A stretch of DNA of 49,446 bases from DAOUCP01 sp034432155 (GTDB lineage Bacteria > Chloroflexota > Anaerolineae > Epilineales > Epilineaceae): assembly GCA_034432155.1 (NCBI GenBank), contig DAOUCP010000032.1, positions 1 through 49,446 of the forward strand, given 5' to 3'. The position numbers and the translations under genes were made by a program. The notes below the pieces were generated by a model. It ran no database searches, had not been told where the DNA came from, and saw only the letters and a list, made by a program, of their open reading frames with translations. Within the stretch, counting starts at the first letter, position 1; each line of letters begins with the position of its first letter. Positions 38,806 to 47,145 of this stretch are shown here, one piece after another.

Positions 38806-40275
38806 ATGAAGAAGCTTCTTGTCTTGGTGTCCATGGCGGGGGTCATTGCGCTTCTCGTTGCTGGCTTGAGCGGGGCGTTCAGCAAGAGCGAGGCGCCGGT
38901 GGCGTACGCCAGCCGCTTGGCCGGGATCCAGCAGCAGGGAGTTACCGGCATCAACGTCCAGAATCTGGACGAGCAGCAACAGGCCACCGTCATCGCTGAC
39001 TTCTACAAGCAGCCGGATGGGGCCAAGACCCAGTACAACGTCCCGGCGCCGGTGCCACCAGGCGGGGTGGTCAACCTGAACCTGCCAAGCATCACGACGC
39101 TTGTGAACGGCGCCTACTCGGCGATCATCAGCGCCGACCGCCAGATCGCGGCCATTGCCCGCACCGACTGGAAGACGAGCGGCGGCACGGCGATCTACAG
39201 CAACGTCGTTCCGGGCACCGATGTGGTGGTCCCCCTGGTGCTCAAGGAGTACAACAGGTCGAGTTCGCTCGTTTCGGTGATGAACACCGACCCGCAGAAC
39301 CCTGCGACGGCGACCATCACCCTCTTCGAGGTGGGCAAGGCGACACCGGCCAAGGAATTCACCATCAATCTGCCGGCGGGCACCTCGCGCACCCTGGACT
39401 TGGTGCGCGACACCGAGCTGTTCCCGGCGACCGACGTGCCGGCTGGATTCCGCGGCTCGATGCGCGTCAGCAGCGCCACGCCGTTGGCGGTGCAGACGTT
39501 CGTGGATCGGGCGAACCATCAGCTGGCGGTCTACGCCTTTGAGGGTGTGCCGGCTGACCAGGCAGCGACAAAGCTGTATGCTCCACTGTTCCGGCGCGCG
39601 TACCGCGGCAACACCGGCTTCTCGGTGGTGAACACCGAGGACCGCGAGGTCAACATCACCGTCACCTACTACGGAACGCTGGGTGCCTGCAAGGGTGGCG
39701 GTCCGTGGATCGAGCGCAAGACGATCGCCGCCAAGTCCAACGTGATCGTCTACCAGGGGTCGAACGATCCCGCCAATCCGCTGCCGACGAACTGCGGTGG
39801 CGCAGCGGTGATTGAGGCCGATGGCAAGATCCTGGCGATCATCAACGACGAGAGCGAGGTCGTGACGACCCAGGGTCAGACGTTGAAGACCGCTGCGGCC
39901 CACAACGCGTTCACCGATGCCGATGGCGCTACCAAGGTGGCTCTGCCGCTGTATCGCCGCAACCATACGGCGAACAAGCTGACCACCGGTATCCAGGCCA
40001 TGAACATCGGCACCGAGACGGCGCAGGCGCAGATCGTCTTCAAGCCGAGCGGCGGGCTGCCCGAGGTATCGGGATGCCAGGGCTGCAACGTGTCGATTGC
40101 GCCGCTGGCTGCCTACACCTGGCTGCCCTCGAGCATTGACGCCGTGCCAGATGCGAAGTACGGCTCGGCCACCATCACAAGCAGCCAGCCGTTGGTGGTG
40201 ATCGTCAACGACAAGGCGTACGCGACCGACAAGCCCATGGACGCCGCGATTTACAGCGGCATCAAGATGCAGTAG
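38806..40275 (+). CDS. Abundant secreted surface protein with repeated beta domains
   Basis: This 489-residue protein has a signal peptide (LLVLVSMAGVIALLVAGLSG). About four similar beta-sandwich repeats of around 110 residues follow; they begin with segments such as GINVQNLDEQQQATV, SLVSVMNTDPQNPATATITL, GFSVVNTEDREVNITVTYYG and GIQAMNIGTETAQAQIVF, and many end in sequences like GSATITSSQPLVVIVND. Similar repeats are frequent in secreted Chloroflexota proteins, from memory. Expression signals are unusually good: a promoter, a full AAGGAGGT ribosome site nine bases before the ATG, and a T-rich terminator directly after the stop. A high-copy envelope or S-layer-like role is inferred. No enzyme motif is seen. 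Confidence 0.82.
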   Translation: MKKLLVLVSMAGVIALLVAGLSGAFSKSEAPVAYASRLAGIQQQGVTGINVQNLDEQQQATVIADFYKQPDGAKTQYNVPAPVPPGGVVNLNLPSITTLVNGAYSAIISADRQIAAIARTDWKTSGGTAIYSNVVPGTDVVVPLVLKEYNRSSSLVSVMNTDPQNPATATITLFEVGKATPAKEFTINLPAGTSRTLDLVRDTELFPATDVPAGFRGSMRVSSATPLAVQTFVDRANHQLAVYAFEGVPADQAATKLYAPLFRRAYRGNTGFSVVNTEDREVNITVTYYGTLGACKGGGPWIERKTIAAKSNVIVYQGSNDPANPLPTNCGGAAVIEADGKILAIINDESEVVTTQGQTLKTAAAHNAFTDADGATKVALPLYRRNHTANKLTTGIQAMNIGTETAQAQIVFKPSGGLPEVSGCQGCNVSIAPLAAYTWLPSSIDAVPDAKYGSATITSSQPLVVIVNDKAYATDKPMDAAIYSGIKMQ

Positions 40276-40300
40276 AGCGGATCGACCTGCGACGGGTCGG

Positions 40301-40337
40301 CGGGCCCCGTGCATCTGGTACGGGGCCCGTCGTTCTT
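40301..40337 (+). terminator. Rho-independent terminator after the surface protein
   Basis: CGGGCCCCGT (40301-40310) and ACGGGGCCCG (40320-40329) form a 10-bp stem with a 9-base loop, followed by TCGTTCTTTTCC, which is T-rich for this genome. Confidence 0.85.
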
Positions 40338-40426
40338 TTCCCAAGGGCGGCTGCGCCCCGGAGCGATGGGGGCCCAGTACGTCCGCAGGCAGCCAGCCAT
40401 CCGAAACGACCGGCGGAGGGACGAAG

Positions 40427-40996
40427 GTGAGGGTGATCGCGGGTCAGGCGCGAGGGCGTCGACTGCTGGCCGTTCCGGGGGAGGACACCAGGCCCATCAC
40501 TGACCGGGCCAAGGAAGCCCTGTTCGCGATTCTAGGCCAGCGTGTGCCCGGCAGCGTCGTACTGGACCTTTTCGCCGGCACAGGCAGTGTCGGCATCGAA
40601 GCCCTCAGTCGAGGCGCGCAGCGATGCGACTTCGTGGAGCGATCGCCGCTCGCCTGCCGCACCATTCGTGCCAATCTGGAGCGCACCGGCCTGGCCGATC
40701 GAGGGCGGATTGTGCGACGCGATGTCTTCCGCCTCCTGGCCGGGCCGGCGACCGGCAGCTACGACATCGTGTACGTGGCACCGCCCCAGTATCGCGGCTG
40801 GTGGGCGCGCACCGTGGCCTTGTTGGACGCTCGGCCGGAGTGGCTTGCCAGGCAAGGGGTGGTCGTTGCCCAAACCCATCCGCGCGAGATGGAGGTGCCG
40901 GCCCTGGTTTCCCTGGTTGCGCTGGACGAGCGCCGGTACGGCAGCGTGCTTCTCCGGTTCTATGGTTGTCGGGCCGATGCCGAGAGCGGTTCTTGA
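40427..40996 (+). CDS. rsmD: 16S rRNA (guanine-966-N2)-methyltransferase family protein
   Basis: This 189-residue protein has the RsmD landmarks: an N-terminal MRVIAGQARGRRL, RPITDRAKEALFAILG, and the SAM motif VLDLFAGTGSVGIEALSRGA (45-64). The methylation motif near 118-122, normally DPPY or DPPF, reads APPQY (YVAPPQYRGWW), so the first residue is Ala, not Asp. I believe this variant occurs in relatives, so activity is not excluded. Translation starts at a GTG at 40427 behind GGAGGG. The gene stands alone between the terminator at 40337 and the LysM gene. Confidence 0.88.
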   Translation: MRVIAGQARGRRLLAVPGEDTRPITDRAKEALFAILGQRVPGSVVLDLFAGTGSVGIEALSRGAQRCDFVERSPLACRTIRANLERTGLADRGRIVRRDVFRLLAGPATGSYDIVYVAPPQYRGWWARTVALLDARPEWLARQGVVVAQTHPREMEVPALVSLVALDERRYGSVLLRFYGCRADAESGS

Positions 40997-41054
40997 CGGC
41001 GCTTCCGTGCCCCGGTGGCGCTCTGCTAGAATTGCGCGCCGCCGAGGCTAACCA

Positions 41055-42305
41055 ATGCAGAGTGTCCCTGAACGCCCGCGCGCCGATCGCTGTCGCAGCT
41101 GTGGTTCTCGAGTCGGCCCCGGCGACGCCGACTGCCCCATCTGCGGTGCGACACTTGGTGGCTGGAGGGCGCTCCGGCGCTTGATAGCCGAGTCGCTGAT
41201 AGCGGCGCTGGGCCTTGTGGTCTTGCTTGGCCTGCTCTTTGCCGTCGGCGCCGGGAAGCTGTCGTGGCCCGGGCGCAGGGCCGGCATCGAAGTGAGTTCG
41301 ATGCTGCCGACCGATGTGCCGACCTTCACCCCGGCACCACCGCGAACCAGCCTGGCGTCGCCAAGTACGCCTCGACCACCCACCGTCACGCCGCTGCCGG
41401 CGGTGATCACCCACACCGTGGTGAGTCGCGACACGCTGTACGGCATCGCCGGTCGCTATGGCGTGACCGTGGCCGCCCTGGTCGAAGCCAACCCGGAGCT
41501 GCAGGAGAATCCCCATCGGCTGGCGATCGGCCAGGAATTGCGGGTACCGGTGGCGGCCGGCCCGCCGTCACCGACGGCCAGGCAGGTCGCCGAGGCGCAG
41601 CCGTCCGTGGCAGCCGAAGGGCCGGCGGCGGAGGGAGCGGCCACGGCGCTGGCCGGCGACACCGTGACGAGCGGCCTGGCGGTGACGGCAGCCATGGCCG
41701 TGGCTACCCACGAGGTGATCGCCGGCCAGACGATCACCGAGGTAGCCGAAGCCTACCAGATGACTGTCGACGAGCTGGTGGCCGCCAATCCGGAGCTCAA
41801 GGCTCGACCCGCTCTGCTGCCCTCCGGCGCAGCCCTGATTGTCCGGGCGCCATCGGCTTTGACGGCCACCCTCGGCCTCAGTGGCTCGTGGCGGGCCGGG
41901 GCGGTCGATCAGGGCGGTGCGGTGCCAGGCTGGCTGCCGCCGGAGGACGTGGGCACGGCGGTCTATCCAGCGCCGCGCCTTCTGACGCCTGGCAACGGTG
42001 CCGTGGTCACGAGCCCCACGCCCATCCTGCAGTGGTCATCGGTCGGCGTGCTGCCGGCAGGCGTCTACTACGTGGTCGCCCTGCGCGATGCCGATGCCAG
42101 CGATGGCAGGGCCCGCCTGATCTGGATGGCAAGCAATGCTACGGCCCTGCGCGTCCCGGCCGACGTGCGGCCGGCGCGGGGCAGTCGCGCCAACATCGCG
42201 TGGTCGGTATCGGTGCGGCGGATGGGCAGCGGCCTGTTCGCCAGCGATGAGGGCACTCGGCTCAGCGCCGGCGAACCGTGGCGCACCTTCACCTGGGCGC
42301 CCTGA
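41055..42305 (+). CDS. Zinc-ribbon, membrane helix and double-LysM protein
   Basis: This 416-residue protein begins with a cytoplasmic zinc ribbon (C13, C16, C27, C30 in CRSC and CPIC), followed by one membrane helix (about 42-66) and a Pro/Thr linker. Two LysM domains follow (about 115-162, THTVVSRDTLYGIAGRYGVTV; and about 217-262, THEVIAGQTITEVAEAYQMTV), and a C-terminal beta domain carries a PRLLTPGNGAVVTSPTPILQW segment. LysM domains bind peptidoglycan or other GlcNAc polymers, so it should tether the membrane to the wall. The start ATG has GAGG upstream. It converges on the ftsB-like gene. The role of the zinc ribbon is unknown. Confidence 0.85.
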   Translation: MQSVPERPRADRCRSCGSRVGPGDADCPICGATLGGWRALRRLIAESLIAALGLVVLLGLLFAVGAGKLSWPGRRAGIEVSSMLPTDVPTFTPAPPRTSLASPSTPRPPTVTPLPAVITHTVVSRDTLYGIAGRYGVTVAALVEANPELQENPHRLAIGQELRVPVAAGPPSPTARQVAEAQPSVAAEGPAAEGAATALAGDTVTSGLAVTAAMAVATHEVIAGQTITEVAEAYQMTVDELVAANPELKARPALLPSGAALIVRAPSALTATLGLSGSWRAGAVDQGGAVPGWLPPEDVGTAVYPAPRLLTPGNGAVVTSPTPILQWSSVGVLPAGVYYVVALRDADASDGRARLIWMASNATALRVPADVRPARGSRANIAWSVSVRRMGSGLFASDEGTRLSAGEPWRTFTWAP

Positions 42306-42371
42306 GGGGGCACGCGAGACCCCGTCGGCTGGTGTGTCGGCGGCCAGCGCCAACGCCGCAGCGAGGAACCA

Positions 42372-42740
42372 TCAACCGCCGCGAAGCCAGCGCAACAGCC
42401 GATGCAGCCCGTTGTCGCTGCTTGCCGGTGGGCTCGCTGGTGCCGGGGGCGTGCCGGTCGGTGGCACCACGACGATGACGTGATCGCCTTTCCGTGCCCA
42501 TTTCTGCTTTTCCCTGGCCCACGCTTCGATGCCCTCGTCGGTCTGGAGTTGATACGTCGCCGTCTCCAGGGCTGGCACCGAGGTCTCGAGCGCCGCAACT
42601 TCCGTCAGCAGGGCGAACTCCGCCTCGCGAGCCTGCCGATTGGCCAGCGCCAGGCTGAGCAGGGACAGCACGTAACCGGCGGCCAGGGTCACCAGCACCA
42701 CCGCCCCTACCCGCAGGGCCACTTTCAGCCGCACGTCCAC
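42372..42740 (-). CDS. FtsB/DivIC-like septum protein
   Basis: This protein of about 122 residues has a short N-terminus, one membrane helix (VGAVVLVTLAAGYVLSLLSLAL), then a predicted coiled coil (ANRQAREAEFALLTEVAALE) and a conserved-looking EGIEAWAREKQKWARKGD segment typical of the FtsB/DivIC family, which acts in the divisome. A Pro/Ala tail and RLLRWLRGG close it. The GTG at 42740 is chosen for its AGGT upstream and because it precedes the helix; nearby GTG codons at 42734 or 42722 are possible. A minus-strand TATACT at 42791-42786 is a fitting -10. Confidence 0.75.
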   Translation of the reverse strand: MDVRLKVALRVGAVVLVTLAAGYVLSLLSLALANRQAREAEFALLTEVAALETSVPALETATYQLQTDEGIEAWAREKQKWARKGDHVIVVVPPTGTPPAPASPPASSDNGLHRLLRWLRGG

Positions 42741-42785
42741 GGCGATGACCTTGTCTGCGCCTGCCGTACTTCGCTCACGCCGACG

Positions 42786-42791
42786 AGTATA
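42786..42791 (-). promoter_or_regulatory. -10 element of the ftsB-like gene
   Basis: The minus strand reads TATACT about 46 bases before the GTG start. The expected -35 position has only a weak match. Confidence 0.4.
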
Positions 42792-42847
42792 ACGGACCTT
42801 CCGGCATCGAACCAGCGATGGCACCCGCGCGGGCTGGATGGCGGGGA

Positions 42848-44506
42848 CTACTCGCCCAGGCCACGGATGATCCGCTCACTGCGCAAGTACCAATTGGGCA
42901 GGGTGAGAAATCGGTCGGCGGGCTCGACCAGGAGTTGCGGCATCTGCACGCCGCCCAGATTGGGATCGACAACGGCGTAGGTGTACACGGGATGATAGAG
43001 TGCCAGGCCCGGCTGCTGGTCTGCCCAGCGGCGTCCAAACTGGCCGTACAGCAGACGCCGGGCTTCCACCTGGTCAGGCGATGTCCGGCGGGCACGCAGC
43101 ATCAGATCATCGGCCACGCCATCGGCCCAACCGGCATAGTTCTGACCGCGCCCGATCTGGGAGGAGTGCCACAGGGCAAAGGGGTCCGGGTCACACTGGC
43201 CTTGCTCCCACTGGAAAAGGAAGGCGTCGAAGGCTCGCGTTGCCAGATTGGCCACCGCCGTCTGCTGGTCTAGGATCCGCACACTGGCTTCGATGCCGGC
43301 CTGCGCCCAGTCGGCGCTGAGGCGATGGGCAACGGCGACGAGGACCGGATCATTCGTGGTCTGCAGCTCGAAGGAGAGGTTGCGACCTTCCTTGTCCCGG
43401 ACCCCGTCGCCGTCACTGTCCACCCAGCTGGCACCGTCCAGCACGTCGGCGACCTTGGCCGGCGAGTACTCCGGCGCGTGCAAAGCCTCATCCCAGGCCC
43501 AGGAGCCGGGCGGGATCGGTCCGGCCGCCGGCACCGCTTGGCCGGCCAAGACCTCATCGATCAAGCCCGCTCGGTTCGTGGCCAGAGACAGTGCTCGGCG
43601 GACCTCCATGTCGGCCAAGAGGCTGTTGGCCGGGTTCCAGTACACCAGGGTCAGGCCCGAGCGGGTGACGGAGTACAGCCGCGCGTCGTCCCCCAGCGCC
43701 GGGAACGCTTCGGCCGGGACGCCGCCCATCGTCTGTACCTTCCGACCCACCAGGGACTCGAGCGCCTCGGCGTGTGTGGCGTGGAGCCGGAAGACGATCT
43801 CGTCCAAGTAAGGCCGATGACCGTCGCTGCTCCAGTGCGCGTCGAAGCGCTGCAGTCGGACTGCCTCGCTGGTGATGCCGCCCGGCTGCGCTACGCGGTA
43901 TGGCCCAGCACCGATCGGTTCGATCGTTGAGAAGCGATGTTGCGCCAGGATCCGCGGATCGACGCCGGCCAGCAAGTGGGCCGGCAGGAGACCCAAGCTC
44001 GTGGCATAGAGGAATGGCGCGAACGGCTCGGCAAGCTCGATGCGCACCGTCTGGGAATCGATGCTCACCGCATGCGCTTTCTCCCAGGCCGAGGCCAACG
44101 TGGCCTTCTGCGGCAGCTTCGCCGCGGCGACCGAAGCGGTATAGACCACGTCATCGGCCGTCACCGGTTGGCCGTCGTGCCACCGGGCGCCGGTCCGCAA
44201 CTTGAAGGTGTACGTCCGTCCATCGGCGCTCACCGACCAGCGCTCCGCGAGGTCCGGCAGCACCTTGCCGGAAGGATCCACGCGGGTCAGGCCAGCGAAG
44301 ACGAGTCGCGCGATGTCGACCTCAGTGGGCGACAGCGCGAAGACCGGATTGATGGTTGCCGGCGGACCAACAACGGCCTCAACGAGCGTGCCGCCGCGGG
44401 CCGGCCGATGGCCGAACGCCTGTCGCGACACGGCGAACAGCAGCAGGCCGACGACGGCCAGTCCGCCCAGTGCCAGGGCGATCTGGGGACGTAAGTGGCG
44501 AAGCAC
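42848..44506 (-). CDS. Membrane-anchored peptide/oligopeptide-binding protein (SBP family 5)
   Basis: This 552-residue protein is an extracytoplasmic substrate-binding protein of the OppA/DppA type, with an N-terminal membrane helix (about 10-27) lacking a lipobox Cys. Family signatures include GGTLVEAVVGPPATINPVFA, then YTFKLRTGARWHDGQPVTADDVVY and the C-terminal LYGQFGRRWADQQPGLALYHP. It begins with a GTG at 44506, six bases after the secG stop, so it is co-transcribed with secG. No ABC transporter permease or ATPase genes are nearby. It may use a distant transporter or act as an independent peptide sensor or chaperone. Confidence 0.9.
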   Translation of the reverse strand: MLRHLRPQIALALGGLAVVGLLLFAVSRQAFGHRPARGGTLVEAVVGPPATINPVFALSPTEVDIARLVFAGLTRVDPSGKVLPDLAERWSVSADGRTYTFKLRTGARWHDGQPVTADDVVYTASVAAAKLPQKATLASAWEKAHAVSIDSQTVRIELAEPFAPFLYATSLGLLPAHLLAGVDPRILAQHRFSTIEPIGAGPYRVAQPGGITSEAVRLQRFDAHWSSDGHRPYLDEIVFRLHATHAEALESLVGRKVQTMGGVPAEAFPALGDDARLYSVTRSGLTLVYWNPANSLLADMEVRRALSLATNRAGLIDEVLAGQAVPAAGPIPPGSWAWDEALHAPEYSPAKVADVLDGASWVDSDGDGVRDKEGRNLSFELQTTNDPVLVAVAHRLSADWAQAGIEASVRILDQQTAVANLATRAFDAFLFQWEQGQCDPDPFALWHSSQIGRGQNYAGWADGVADDLMLRARRTSPDQVEARRLLYGQFGRRWADQQPGLALYHPVYTYAVVDPNLGGVQMPQLLVEPADRFLTLPNWYLRSERIIRGLGE

Positions 44507-44511
44507 GCGCG

Positions 44512-44742
44512 CTACGAGCTACCGATGAGCACGGTGAGCAGCGAGGTCACCAGGAACAGGACGGCCAGCACAATGGTCGCGTTGTACAGCGTCTTCTCCA
44601 TGCCGCGGCGCGTCTTGTAGATGCCGGTGTCGCTGCCAAACACGCTGCCCAAGCCGCCACCACGCGCCTGTAGCAGTACGAGCCCAATCAGCGTCACCGA
44701 GATGATGATCAGAGCGATGCTCGCGTAATCTGAGAACGTCAA
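44512..44742 (-). CDS. secG: SecG subunit of the Sec translocon
   Basis: This 76-residue protein has two membrane helices (about 6-24 and 55-74) joined by the conserved LLQARGGGLGSVFG segment, the normal SecG layout and size. The TTG start at 44742 has GGAGGG upstream and gives the expected length; a longer frame adds 14 unlikely residues. It supports protein export through SecYE. A promoter lies at 44784-44813. Confidence 0.92.
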   Translation of the reverse strand: MTFSDYASIALIIISVTLIGLVLLQARGGGLGSVFGSDTGIYKTRRGMEKTLYNATIVLAVLFLVTSLLTVLIGSS

Positions 44743-44783
44743 CAGTCCCTCCGTACCGCAGGTCGGTCGGGTTCGAGGGGCCA

Positions 44784-44813
44784 ATCATAACTGCGCCGCA
44801 ACGACCGCGCCAA
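44784..44813 (-). promoter_or_regulatory. secG promoter
   Basis: On the minus strand TTGGCG (44813-44808) and TATGAT (44789-44784) are 18 bases apart, giving a start near 44777. Confidence 0.6.
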
Positions 44814-44857
44814 GCGACGACCCATGGGCACAACTTCTCCGTCCGTCGTCAGTGCCG

Positions 44858-44873
44858 TACAATGTCGGCCATG
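44858..44873 (+). promoter_or_regulatory. -10 element placing the PASTA kinase mRNA start at its ATG
   Basis: TACAAT (44858-44863) is followed by seven bases and the ATG at 44871. No ribosome site is visible, so translation is probably leaderless. The alternative ATG at 44862 lies inside this element. Confidence 0.5.
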
Positions 44874-46823
44874 AGCGAGGGCGCCAGTGCCGTGTTGAAT
44901 GGCCGCTACCGCCTCGACGCCATCGTCGGCGAGGGAGGTATGGCCGTGGTGTGGCGCGCCCGCGACTTGCTCTTGGACCGCGAGGTCGCGGTCAAGGTAT
45001 TGCGAGAGCAGTTTGCCGCTGATCCCGAGTTTCTGGAGCGCTTCCACACCGAGGCGCGTCTGGCCGCCGCCCTCAACGATCCGGGCGTGGTAGCGGTTTA
45101 CGACGTCGGCGAGGACGCTGGCCGGCACTACCTGGTCATGGAATTCGTGCCCGGGCGTGATCTCAAGACGTTGATCCGTGAGGAGGCGCCCCTGCCCTGC
45201 GAGCGCGCCGTGGGCATCGCCATTGCCCTGGCACGTTCGGTTGCCGCAGCGCATCGGCTTGGGCTGGTCCATCGGGACATCAAGCCGCAGAACGTCCTGA
45301 TGACGCCGGACGGTCGGATGAAGGTGGCGGACTTCGGCATCGCCCGCTCCATCACGGCGGCGCGTCTGACCACGCCCGGTTTGGTCATGGGGACGGTGCA
45401 CTACGTGGCGCCGGAGCAAGTGGCCGGCGAGGTGGCTACCCCGGCCTCGGATGTCTATAGCCTGGGTGTGGTGCTCTATGAGCTGCTCTGTGGTCGGGTG
45501 CCCTTCGAGGCCGAATCGAGTGTCGGCGTGGCGATGCGCATCCTGCACGAGGAGCCGGTGCCCGTCCAGACGCAGAACCCCGGTGTGCCACCAGCCCTAG
45601 CGGGAATCGTGGCCCGCGCCATGGCGCGGCGGCCCGAGGACCGCTTTCCCGATGCGGCGGCCCTGGCCGACGAGCTGGAGCACTATGCCGCTGCGGCCGC
45701 AGCGGTCACCGGACCACTGCCCACCGGTGGGGTGCAGGCCGTGCCGCCGTTGCGCCCCGTGGTGCCCCCCAGGCAGCTGGCTGCCGGTGGGGCTGCCACT
45801 CCCGTTCGGCCTGGCTTCAGCTGGGCGGGCGTACTCTTGGCCCTGATTGCTCTCTTGGCGGTGGGCGGCTTGATTCCGCTTTGGCTCGCTGTCCTGGCTC
45901 GCGTCGAGGCGATGCCGAACCTGCCGCTGCTTCCGGACAGCCTGGCGGCACCCACCCAGGCACGGGCGGAGCCCACCGTCGATGAAACGGCTGCCGTCCG
46001 CGAGCTTCTGGTGACGGTGCCGCCGGTGGAAGGGCTGACCGGCGCCGAAGCGCGCAGCCGCATCGAAGCCCAGGGCCTTGCGGTGACCGAGCCCCGCGAA
46101 CCGTCGGACACCGTCCCGGCCGGCCGCGTCATCCGCCAACGGCCCCGGCCGGCGGAACAGGTACCCCGCGGCACCGTGGTGGAGATCGTGATCAGCCAGG
46201 GGCCGGCGGTGCGCGTGCCAAGGGTGAGCGGCGACTACGCGGCGGTCGCTGCCGCATTGTTGGAAGCGGGCTTCGAGCCGCTGCGCAGCGATCGCTGGAC
46301 GGGCGCCGGCGGCAACGTTGGTCAGGTGCTGGGCACGGATCCGCAGCCCGGGATGATCTGGCCAATCGGCAGTCCGGTGCGCGTGCACGTTGACAGTGGC
46401 TCGTGGCTGCCGGTGGGCGCCGACTTCGAGGGCGGGCTGCATCTGAAGGGGGTCGACTTGCCCCGAGCGGAGGTGGCGCCTGGCGACACCCTGAGTCTGG
46501 TGTGCACCTGGGAGGCGTCGACCGTCCCGGAGGGAGACTACATGACGTCTGCTGTCCTGACTGGCTCCGACGGCTCCGAACTAAGCCGAGCCGACCTACC
46601 GCCGGGCGATCGGCCCACCTCGACCTGGACGGCCGGCGAGCGATTCACCAGCGGCCGCTTCGATCTGCGCATCGACCCGGCCACCCCGCCTGGCGATTGC
46701 AGCCTGTGGCTCACGGTGTGGCCGCTCAACGAGCCCCAGTCCCCCCTGTCGATTCGATCCCGGGGGCTCGCCCGCGGTGGACAGGGAAGTCGGCTGCTGG
46801 TGGCAGCCATTCGCGTCGGCTGA
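44871..46823 (+). CDS. Membrane Ser/Thr kinase with PASTA domains (PknB-like)
   Basis: This protein of about 650 residues has a Hanks kinase domain with glycine loop GEGGMAVVW (20-28), K42 in AVK, HRDIKPQNVL (134-143) and DFG (154-156). A Pro/Ala linker and one membrane helix (about 318-345) follow. Two external PASTA-like repeats come next (about 385-450 and 450-515): VPPVEGLTGAEARSRIEAQGL to VVEIVISQGP, and VPRVSGDYAAVAAALLEAGF to VRVHVDSG. A further C-terminal beta domain has no close match that I know. PASTA kinases sense muropeptides or lipid II and control cell-wall growth. The ATG at 44871 is favoured because it directly follows the -10 element. The gene is divergent from secG. Confidence 0.92.
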   Translation: MSEGASAVLNGRYRLDAIVGEGGMAVVWRARDLLLDREVAVKVLREQFAADPEFLERFHTEARLAAALNDPGVVAVYDVGEDAGRHYLVMEFVPGRDLKTLIREEAPLPCERAVGIAIALARSVAAAHRLGLVHRDIKPQNVLMTPDGRMKVADFGIARSITAARLTTPGLVMGTVHYVAPEQVAGEVATPASDVYSLGVVLYELLCGRVPFEAESSVGVAMRILHEEPVPVQTQNPGVPPALAGIVARAMARRPEDRFPDAAALADELEHYAAAAAAVTGPLPTGGVQAVPPLRPVVPPRQLAAGGAATPVRPGFSWAGVLLALIALLAVGGLIPLWLAVLARVEAMPNLPLLPDSLAAPTQARAEPTVDETAAVRELLVTVPPVEGLTGAEARSRIEAQGLAVTEPREPSDTVPAGRVIRQRPRPAEQVPRGTVVEIVISQGPAVRVPRVSGDYAAVAAALLEAGFEPLRSDRWTGAGGNVGQVLGTDPQPGMIWPIGSPVRVHVDSGSWLPVGADFEGGLHLKGVDLPRAEVAPGDTLSLVCTWEASTVPEGDYMTSAVLTGSDGSELSRADLPPGDRPTSTWTAGERFTSGRFDLRIDPATPPGDCSLWLTVWPLNEPQSPLSIRSRGLARGGQGSRLLVAAIRVG

Positions 46824-47104
46824 CGCCATCTGGCGTCGGCCGGGCCGGCAATCGACCAGCGCCGTCGACCGCTGTGCGGGGGCCGGCGCGGTCGACTACC
46901 GGGCCGCGCATGGCTGGCCGCCGTCGACCGCTGTGCTGGACAGGGCGGCCGACGTCGACCGCTGCGGGGAACATGCGTCGGCGCGGTACACGCACGTTCG
47001 CTGGCGCCGCCTGGACCGCTCTAGCCGGCCGGCGCTGGCAAGGCCGGGGCGCCGTTGGCCGCCGATGTATCTCCACGAGCTGCGCCATGCCCGACCGCGG
47101 AGAC
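46824..47104. repeat. Degenerate GTCGAC-led repeats upstream of ftsH
   Basis: GTCGACCGCTGTGC- or GTCGAC-led units start at about 46864, 46891, 46923 and 46954, at intervals of 27, 32 and 31 bases. No gene is supported in this 320-base gap. Confidence 0.6.
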
Positions 47105-47110
47105 TATAAT
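47105..47110 (+). promoter_or_regulatory. -10 element of ftsH
   Basis: A perfect TATAAT lies 35 bases before the ATG at 47146. The -35 region is not convincing. Confidence 0.5.
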
Positions 47111-47145
47111 CAGCCGGGTCGTATGGTGAGATCTGGACGGCTGCG

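Noticed and set aside
46824..47104. Protein-coding frames in the gap before ftsH
   Set aside because: Several frames are open on both strands because of high GC, but they follow the GTCGAC repeat and show no start signals or family features.
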